Positions 56,741 to 64,000 of a DNA stretch of 64,000 nucleotides are shown piece by piece. The stretch spans positions 34,450 through 98,449 of the forward strand of contig NOKP01000060.1 of the NCBI GenBank assembly GCA_002682825.1. Reading direction: 5' to 3'. Below the pieces are notes generated by a model. It saw only the letters and a program-made list of their open reading frames with translations, was not told the origin of the DNA and searched no databases. How positions within the stretch are numbered: position 1 is the stretch's first letter; each line of letters begins with the position of its first letter. This stretch comes from Neonectria sp. B-13 (lineage: Eukaryota > Ascomycota > Sordariomycetes > Hypocreales > Nectriaceae). Made by a program: the position numbers and the translations under genes.

Positions 56741-58690
56741 TGTAAGTCAGATTACTTGCCCAGCAGATGGCAACACAGAGATGAAAATAAAGATGAAGCT
56801 GATGAATACTGACCGAATGAATGATAGGCCAATGTGTCATTTTATACATGTCCATATCCTTGTGGTCTTGAGCGGCTGGAGACGTGTACTGAGCTGAAGA
56901 AGCCGTATTCGGCTTCAAAGATGCACCTGAATGTCTGGACTGGTCGATCAAGGTCGTGATGACTATTATGGGCCGTCATGGCACTTCCAGACGCGCGCCC
57001 TCAGCAGCACCATTCCAACGGCGAACCAATAGTCGGGTGCTCTAGTGAACGATGATGCGCCCCATGTCCAGATGGGTATGGATTATCAATCTGAATAGGG
57101 TCCAGGGTGTCTCTAAGTCCGGGGTCTGGACCTGGATCTCGACGCCATCGCTCCATGTAGTCGGCACGCAGCTAAGCCATCGCCATGCATGTCTCTCGAG
57201 TCGCTCCCTCATTGGATACACCATTACATGGTGGTTGAAACAGAGCAGCCTTGGCCACGCCCACAGCACAAGAGGGTCGAATTCAGCTGGTCTAGAGCCA
57301 TTTCAGGAATTAGCACTAAAGACAGTATGAAGCCGCGACTGGACTGAGCTGGCACGCACAAAATACCTGTCAGGATGTGTGTGTGGGTCACATGCCTCGT
57401 TAGATGACTGTCATATCTGACAGCCTAGATACATGCCTGTATGCATTCCCTAGGATACTCCGGCAACCACCCAATTCAGTATGGTATCCGCAGTAGGTAG
57501 CAGTACAAGTAGCTAGCTAGGTCCGGGGCTCGAAGGACCCTGGCAGAATCAATTCAAGCACTCGTTACACACCTATTTCCTTCATGCACACATATCCCCT
57601 GAAATATTGATAATACCTGCATAAAACACAATGTAGCAGCCTGAGGCCAATGCACCAGGTGGCTCGAGGAGTGCACGTGGTAGAGGCACCTGTCCGACAC
57701 GTGACCGGGTCAAATCGGTCTAGCGGCCGGAATTGCTATGCGCTACGGCACAGGGAAATTGACGATGATAAAGGGGTCAAATAGGTCATATCAATTGGTG
57801 ATCATTACAGCTGGAATAGGGCTGTTCTGACTTCTGATGATGTATCTCCTTGTCTGGGGGATTTCCCCTCTTTTCGGCTCAATCCGTCCTCCCTTATCCT
57901 TAGTCATCCTCACAGCCGGGTCCCTCCGTCTGACAGCACCTGTCAGCCGTGGCCTTCTGAGGTAGATTGATCAGTGTAGCGGTCCGATTCCCTGATCGCA
58001 TCATTTGAAGTAGATGAGTGTTGAATCAGTTGATAGTTGGTTGAGTTATCCAGCTGGTCTTCCGGATTGGACCCTCTACCTTAGTTGTGACACGCTGCGG
58101 CATACCGCAGGTGGGCACGGGCCGAGACCGCAATGTTTAGGGACTCCTCGCAGTGCAGGGGAATCCCGAAATTTCAATTTCACATGTTGAGCTTCGCATG
58201 TAAGCTGGTCTCGTGACTGTCAAGCTGTGCAACATACAAAAGGCGAGCCGCATCCCGATGACAACTGGCAGGGCAAACAAGGAACGAAGGAAATGGCGCT
58301 AAGCCGTTATAATAGCTATATTTAAGGGCCCCGGGCTATCTAGCTAGTTAGTTAGATCCTTATCCTGTTCTTATACTGACTTTGAGAGCCCTATTATTAT
58401 CCGTGAGACCGACCCGCTTTCGACTGCCTGTCGAGATCACAACATGCCTACCCCACGTTTCATCATAGGTACTTGAGCCAGCTCTGTATAGGTAGCTCAT
58501 TCATCATTTAATAATAATCAGCAATCTTTATTTCTCTTCTTGGAAACTTGAATTCAATATGTAGACAACTAAGCAATAAACTATAAGATGGCATCATGAT
58601 TCTAATCTTTTATCAAGTGTTCTCGAATGTGGACTCCTGGCGGCTGGATGTGGACTTACCACTTGCAGAGACCATCACGCGCTAATCATT
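56741..58690. other. Long 5' flank of the Hint gene, no gene seen
   Basis: About 1.95 kb without a supportable gene. Short overlapping frames occur (56589-56951 minus, 57052-57330 plus). The minus frame directly upstream (from ATG 56951) could be an upstream leader exon (MIDQSRHSGASL...) but no good acceptor precedes the chosen ATG. The region holds the promoter and 5' UTR of the Hint gene. No repeat is seen. Confidence 0.45.
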
Positions 58691-59189
58691 ATGCCAAGCC
58701 CGAGACCCTTGCCCCCTGAAGCTCGCAAGCGTTTACCGTGCTTGCTCCTCGGATACGCTCCTCCGCGGCTGATTCTCGGTCTCGTCGCGAGGGCGTTCCC
58801 TAACTTTCATCTGATCAGAGAAGCTGCAAGGACCGTTGCTGCCGATGATATGAAGCTAGGTCGAACGGTCGAAATGACGTGTGCTAGGAAGGCAGATCTT
58901 CGTATCATACTATCACACGAGATATTCGCTCGTAATGCTGGAGCACGACCTTAAGCACGATGCCCAGAGCGAGGGCATCCTAGACAATTGGCAGACAGGG
59001 AGGCTCTCGAGGCGGAGGTTGATGGACGACAGTAGGACTAGCGGGCGTAACGGGATGGGGCGATCGGGGCGCAGTGGACAGGAGGGAGTGCCTGTCCGCA
59101 GGCTAAGGCAGGAAGTCGACTTTCGCCGCAGGGGCCAACGCGGTCTCTTGAGCCTCATATGGACGTCAAGGCTGACAGATGTCTTATAA
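58691..59189 (+). other. Weak coding traces, not recognised
   Basis: Overlapping frames at 58691-58954 (MPSPRPLPPEARKRLPCLLL) and 58881-59189 have moderate GC content in an otherwise AT-rich, gene-poor tract. Arg/Gly-rich composition (RRGQRGLLSL) and antisense frames make a real gene doubtful. It could be a relic exon of a lost gene. Confidence 0.2.
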
Positions 59190-60480
59190 TAAACGCAGGA
59201 ACTATTGGCTAGGATATTTCCTGGACGCGCACGTAGGCTCATGTTCTCAGGGAATCTCTCTAAGTGTTAGGGAAAGGCCGATTATAGTAGTAACATCGAA
59301 CTCAATCGCGCACAAGAGTTTAAACAACCAACGAATTCGGGATAGGCGAGCCTGCTTGAGAGATGATAACAACTTTATCTGAGACGAATCTAGACGTTGA
59401 CAATTTCCTTTGTTGTCCATGGTCCTAAGCTACTGCTGCTTTAACCTGAGCTATAGTGAGCCATAATAAGCCTGATATGTAAGCCTCATTCTTGGACCCC
59501 TAGGCGAAAGTTGCTACCAACCAAAATAGAAACAACCCTATAGGAACACTTTCCTTAATCCCTGTTTTAGGCTTATAACCAAATAAGCTATAATTCTAAC
59601 CTACCTACTACTAACTGAATCTTTGGTTGCTCTCCTAGGACTAAGAAATTATATAGATTATTAAAAACTTTATATATTAATAGCATTCTAGTGCTATAAG
59701 TTCTAAGGTAAGTAAATCTATTATAACTATTTCTTTTATAGAGATACTAATGTATTATATAAGAGAGACTAGAATGACTAATTGACTAGAAGCAAATAGT
59801 CTCCTAATAGTAATATTCTAATGAAGATTTATAATGAATCCTAGATATCTGAACTGTAGATAGTAGGATATGTAGAATAGGTAGATTACTTATTAGCATT
59901 GGTCTGCTAAAGCATATGATTACTTGGTTGACCCCTTGATTATAGTACACTGTAGTAATAACCAAGCAGAATGAAGTAGGCCATCATAAGTAACTAAGAT
60001 TCATAAAACCTAGCTTAGAACCACTCAAAGGCTATTTCTAGGGATAGTAAGGTAGATAGGGAAGGTAAGGGTATTAGGACTGAAGTTACTAGCTTAGACT
60101 TTATAGGGGATCCTTAGCTAGCTTACTCTAATCAAGTAGGAATAGTAGACTAAGGGGATAATGGTAAGAATGTATTAGCTAGGACTATCAGTGGGCATTA
60201 ATAAGAGTAGAGTTTACACTAAGGATGATACATCTAACTAAGACATATGAATAGTACCTTAGGAGGAACCTAGATGAGAAAGTATAACCTATAGCTCGAC
60301 TAGTAATATTACCCTAATGGTTTTGTGTATTGCGTCCACCCTAGGCCAGCTGAGCAACCAAGTCCTTATCCGCTTTCAGCTTGCAAGGTAGTTGTGTATT
60401 ATCATCTTTGCCCCCTCTTAATGTCATGTGCCATGGCATGGTTTCGACGCATCTGGGTAAGGCACCGGATGATTATTGGT
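59190..60480. other. AT-rich, decayed, no gene
   Basis: Stop-rich sequence without long open frames or a recognisable element. Base composition resembles the RIP-like tracts further left. Confidence 0.5.
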
Positions 60481-60512
60481 GTTAATAGACATTACTGACG
60501 AAATCGCTTCAG

Positions 60513-60820
60513 GTGCTGCAGGAGGTTGCTGCGGCTCGGCATGTCCTGATCATGTGTCATTCCACAGAGATCGACGGATACGCGTCCTGCTCAGGTTTAA
60601 ACACACTCAACCTCGCCTCTGAAGATCGAGACATGCAGAGTCGAATCCGTTCCGTGGCCTACCTTATAAAGGGCGCAATCCTACGGCCTAAAAACGCGAC
60701 TAGTCGCTTAGACAGGTTCTCTCTCAATGTTCGCCCTCTCGGGGAGCTGGTGGATATGTACCACAATCGCGAGGCTACCAACCGCCGGGACAAAATCTAT
60801 GGAAACAGAAAGGGCCTCGC
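60513..60820 (+). pseudogene. Fragment of a HET/NLR-associated gene
   Basis: A frame starts just after a CTTCAG acceptor at about 60512 and reads VLQEVAAARHVLIMCHS, then GLNTLNLASEDRDMQSRIRSV and RPLGELVDMYHNREATNRRDKIY. The last string (ELVDMYH-x-x-x-A-T-x-R-x-D-K-x-Y) matches my recollection of a conserved block in fungal HET-domain/ankyrin allorecognition proteins. The frame loses homology at about 60810 and runs into unrelated text; the 5' exons are absent. It looks like a truncated relic. Confidence 0.35.
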
Positions 60821-60999
60821 AAGCTGTACGTTCTTTTACGCTCTCATCTCCTTGAGGACGTGGATCTGGTTCGGCAAGACACTGATGATGTTCTGTTGGC
60901 AGACCAGCTCCATGCGCAAAGGACTGACGTCGCAAGCGCTGGCCTGTTGGCGTTAACGTATTTTCCTCGATACGTGATTTCAGTCAATTTTGTCTAAAT

Positions 61000-61900
61000 T
61001 AACGAAACATGTGATCCCTGTGATCACCATCCTTAGACAGATGATACAATAAAATTCCTTGGTTGTTGATGATCGCCCAGTTAGTCGTTTCTTAGCTCAC
61101 TTTCGGAAACTATAGATCTCGCCGGAGCAAGACTTTATGGGATTAAGGAAGTAGACATTGTTGTAGAGGTGAGGATAAGGCTGGTGGCGATGACGACACG
61201 ATTGTAAGTGGCTATTTGCCTGAACTGGAATTGATGGCGCGTAAGACGGAGACTTGAACGTCTTGGCAAGGGCGATTCGCATGAAGAAGGATCTGTTTCG
61301 GGATGGCGGAAGGAGGAGCTCAGAAAACCAAGATTGATTCCCGGTCATGAGCCATCTCATGCCCTTTGATCCTTGTTGCAGAGTTTCATCGCTTGAGGGC
61401 CGAGCTCACGTCTCCTGAATCCATGATCCTTCTCGTATGGTTGCATAAGTCAGATTTTAAGCCTAAAGACGCTAACGGCATTGGAGTTGTTAGCCGCCGT
61501 ACGATTAGGGAGGAAACTGCACTGCTTCCCGGAGGCAGGGTAACCGGGGAATCTTGAGAGGTAGGCCGGCTGAGGAGGTAATATGTGGACGAAGAGTTTT
61601 AGATACCGTTAGCAACCTGATGGGTTTGATGAATTCGACGGAAAAGGGAGGTAGCCGCCACGTAGGTTAACGTAATCCCCCCCCTACTCCATCAATCCGC
61701 TTTGAGGAGGCGACTTGATCTGCAGAATACTCTCCACTCAGGGGCTCTATAAGGTCCACAATGGTGCATGGTGAGGGGCCCGACCATGATGTAGGTAGTG
61801 ATGTCATCGGCTCTTCTAAGACAGAACTAGGCGCGGAATGCTGAATCTGTTCCAGAAGCGGCGATGTTAGCCAGGGAAATGATATAGGTGGAGCCGACAG
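61000..61900. other. Region between HET-like relic and Zn2Cys6 gene, mostly empty
   Basis: Only short overlapping frames on both strands (61097-61360 minus, 61366-61557 plus), with no motif. 61667-61900 on the minus strand is the out-of-use continuation of the Zn2Cys6 reading frame beyond its stop. Confidence 0.4.
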
Positions 61901-62362
61901 AGGACGCTGTGCCAGGTCCATTGTGGGACATATGAAAGAGGTGAGTGATGTTATCGGTAGTGCAGAGAAAGTACGTAATGACTGAGGGCACATTGAGGTA
62001 AGGCCCACTGCAGGACGCTGCGCCAAATCCATTGTAGGCGATATCGTGATGAGTTGCTACGCTGCCTCTCTTGAAGGACGTTGCGCTGCTTCCATTGTAG
62101 GCCACGTTGTGGTAAGTTGTGCTGGATCCGTTGTAGACCACATGGAGATAAGATCTGGTGCTGGATTCATTGTAGGCCAGTTTGTGGTGAGCCGTTGCGC
62201 TGCTTCTATTTCAGACCACATTGTGGTGAAATTCTGTGCTGGATCCATTGTAGGCCACATGGAGGAAAGGTCTGGTACTGGATCTATTGTAGGCCAGTTT
62301 GCGGTGAGTTGCTGCGCTGCTTCTATTGCGGGCCATATTGTGGTAAAATGCTGTGCCGCTTC
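61900..62362 (-). repeat. 39-bp tandem coding repeats in the Zn2Cys6 gene
   Basis: About seven to ten 13-residue units (WPTIDPVPDLSSM, WPTMDPAQNFTTM, WSEIEAAQRLTTN and so on) are arranged as a higher-order 39-residue (117-bp) unit seen two and a half times. Units continue past the TAG stop (SPTMDLAQRP, CPTMDLAQRP), with changed frame-conserved sequence. Confidence 0.85.
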
Positions 62363-62641
62363 TGACTGCTCAACAAAGCTGCTGTCGGCGCCGCCTTTTT
62401 TGTCGTTGTGACTGTTGGGTTCCTGGAGTAAAAGGCGAGTGGGTTGAAAGGTGCAAGCTGTACGCCTCTTTTCGCACTGGATGCACGCATCACTGCCATC
62501 CTTCTTTTCGCACCGCGTTCTGTACCTGCGGCAGGCATCACAAGCCCGCGATGCGCGAGGGTGACGGCGACGTCGGCGCTGGCTTGCCATGGCTTGCGAA
62601 ATTGGAGCTTGGGTATTTCCATTTGCCATTAGTGTTGCCAT
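62057..62641 (-). CDS. Short Zn2Cys6 protein with repeat tail, cut by in-frame stop
   Basis: A 194-residue frame starts at the ATG at 62641; the frame extends further upstream only to a TTG. The zinc cluster is Cys34, Cys37, Cys44, Cys53, Cys56, Cys63 (CDACRRYRTRC ... CIQCEKRRTAC, spacing 2-6-8-2-6) after a basic RRRRRHPRASR. A Gln/Ala/Pro/Trp-rich repeat tail follows. The frame stops at TAG (62059-62057) in REAA-stop-QLIT, where sister repeats read EAAQQLT, so the stop is probably a mutated CAG. The same frame then stays open 120 codons to 61667. It may encode a truncated regulator or be a pseudogene; the usual fungal TF middle domain is absent. Confidence 0.6.
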   Translation of the reverse strand: MATLMANGNTQAPISQAMASQRRRRRHPRASRACDACRRYRTRCEKKDGSDACIQCEKRRTACTFQPTRLLLQEPNSHNDKKGGADSSFVEQSEAAQHFTTIWPAIEAAQQLTANWPTIDPVPDLSSMWPTMDPAQNFTTMWSEIEAAQRLTTNWPTMNPAPDLISMWSTTDPAQLTTTWPTMEAAQRPSREAA

Positions 62642-63085
62642 TGTTGTCGTTGTTATTATCCTTGTAATTATCTTGTGTTGTTGTAGTTGCAGGCTCGGGA
62701 TGGGTTGAGAGGGTTTCAAATCAGAGGGAGGGAGGGTTTATCTTTATATTTATAAGCCCTGTAGGAGTGGCTTGGCGAGTATTCTCATGCACGCCTCCTG
62801 GAATCGCCAACAAATGCAAGCTTCCCAGTGGATGCCTAGAGACCGGCTACTAGGGACAAATAATTAATATATCCCAGGGATCCCATAAAATGCATGTCAT
62901 TCATCGTCATATCAACATTTTCAGTAAGTAAGTTGTCTGTTATGAGGTGTAACTGCCTATTTGAAAATTCCCTTCCCCAAAATCCAGCTCCTATCTTCCC
63001 TGCGATTTCCCCGCATACACTAACTCTGCCAGCTGCGAGACCAGTGCCTGGAGCACTTGGCTAGGCTGCTCAAAGGCGCGTTCAC

Positions 63086-63723
63086 TTAGGATAAGTGCTT
63101 TAACTTTTTTACAAGCCAGAACTCATACACAGCCCACATTGACCCCATCATAGCAACAGACGACCCAACAATACAAATAGTCACAATCGCTGTGACGGAC
63201 CAATTCCCATTTTGCACGCCATAAACATTCACCAAGGTGATTATCAGAGCTATCGTTGAATTTAGAAAACCAGGACGTTAAGTTTGTTAGCAAAGCTATC
63301 ACTGAGTTCCAGAAAGGAGGTAACTTGCCGGAAAATCCGGTCAATAAGCCATCTGTAATTCTCTTTGAACTTCCAATAAACCCATGACATCCCAATCCCA
63401 CCAATAACACAAAAGGTGATACCAAGGCTAAGAAGGGATCTTTTCACAGCACGCTGTACCAATCTCCCTGCAGGCGTACCTTTTAGGATAGCTGCGTTGC
63501 TAATTGAAGTGAAAGCCCCTGGAATAACCGTGAAACCGGTAAGAAAAAGCCAGTTTGATGCAGCAGCAATGAGATTGTCCTTGTTAGATACCTCGTGTGA
63601 TTTGAGAATCATGGTATCACATGAGGTTAAGGATGAGGCATGATGAGGATAGCCGACACTCGTCTTGGGACTGGGCACCAAGTCCTCACCCTCCAGGCCG
63701 CGCTTACTGCTAGTTGTAGTCAT
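63086..63723 (-). CDS. Small membrane protein with defective-looking intron
   Basis: Exon 1 63723-63329 (start ATG 63723, MTTTSSKRGLEGED) and exon 2 63275-63086 give about 194 residues. Four hydrophobic segments are seen: NLIAAASNWLFLTGFTVIPG, LLSLGITFCVIGGIGMSWVYW, FLNSTIALIITLVNVYG and IVTICIVGSSVAMMGSMWAVY. This follows a family of fungal four-helix membrane proteins of unknown function (from memory). The 53-nt intron starts with GC (GCAAGT) but shows no AG at the expected acceptor: the frame resumes after CTTAACG. Either the acceptor is mutated or a non-canonical site is used. If unspliced, translation stops at FANKLNVLVF. Confidence 0.65.
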
Positions 63724-64000
63724 TGCTAAAGCTATCAGGGATGAGTAGAGATTGCCGCGTCTGTATAATGCAAAACAGTGAAACAAAATCGGGTTTTGCG
63801 TTATCCCTTTGAGTGCGGTAAGGCAACACTTGCGCTAGTGACAGGGGCTTAGACCAACCAAAGTAACACAAATGAAAGGTACTTCTTTCCCCACCTATTT
63901 TAGGTGGTGATAGAAGTCCCAGCAATTTCCCTCTCTACATAGAGCTACATCACATTGCTTACACCGATACCGTGATTTCCGTACAACCGGGCTGTTGCCG
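63724..64000. other. 5' flank of the membrane-protein gene
   Basis: The last 277 bp hold the membrane-protein gene's upstream region. No further gene is visible before the window ends; ORFs here are short and antisense-like. Confidence 0.3.

Noticed and set aside
56752..56951. Possible upstream exon for the Hint protein
   Set aside because: A GT donor exists, but no acceptor precedes the ATG at 56740 without a stop, so the internal ATG was kept as start.
62046..62411. Plus-strand Cys/Val-rich frames (94-121 codons)
   Set aside because: They are antisense readings of the 39-bp tandem repeats of the Zn2Cys6 gene.

Overview
The window is nuclear DNA of a filamentous ascomycete (Pezizomycotina, probably Sordariomycetes/Hypocreales by inference). 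Protein genes carry short GT-AG introns of about 43-185 nt. The gene families are typically fungal: Zn2Cys6 regulators, WSC-subtilase, PNP-NACHT-ankyrin NLR, UNC93-like and DHA1 transporters. Long AT-rich tracts full of TAG/TAA codons look like RIP-mutated transposons. All exon models were built by eye from splice signals and reading-frame continuity; no database search was run.

Layout. 0.25-10.6 kb holds six small metabolic genes: a SnoaL/NTF2-like protein, two SDRs, an ABM-like protein, an UNC93-like membrane protein and a TauD-type dioxygenase, two pairs of them divergent. They look like a catabolic or tailoring cluster without a visible backbone synthase. 11.1-19.2 kb holds two large divergent genes for secreted Cys-rich proteins: a six-hairpin glycosidase with twelve copies of a six-Cys module, and a Cys-rich/WSC/subtilisin protease. 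19.4-24.4 kb has relics, a possible solo LTR and a convergent pair of unrecognised genes. 24.7-31.8 kb has a DHA1 transporter, an M20 amidohydrolase, a Zn2Cys6 regulator and a broken allantoate-type transporter.

31.9-35.1 kb is an apparently intact NLR (nucleoside-phosphorylase-like domain, NACHT, ankyrin). 35.2-50.8 kb is a transposon graveyard: three copies of an AT-rich repeat (two head to head), a 5'-truncated LINE, a decayed lipase-NACHT-ankyrin NLR split by a 129-bp hAT-type MITE with a perfect 8-bp target duplication, and a decayed hAT transposase split by a 388-bp solo LTR with a 5-bp duplication.

50.9-56.7 kb encodes a roughly 1840-residue, seven-exon protein with an internal Hint (hedgehog/intein-type) domain and a C-terminal membrane region. 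This is the most unusual gene of the window. 56.8-64 kb is sparse: a possible allorecognition-gene fragment, a repeat-rich Zn2Cys6 protein cut by an in-frame stop, and a small membrane protein whose intron lacks a normal acceptor.

The NLR genes, the Hint protein and the transposons together suggest an accessory, fast-evolving region flanked by metabolic gene sets.
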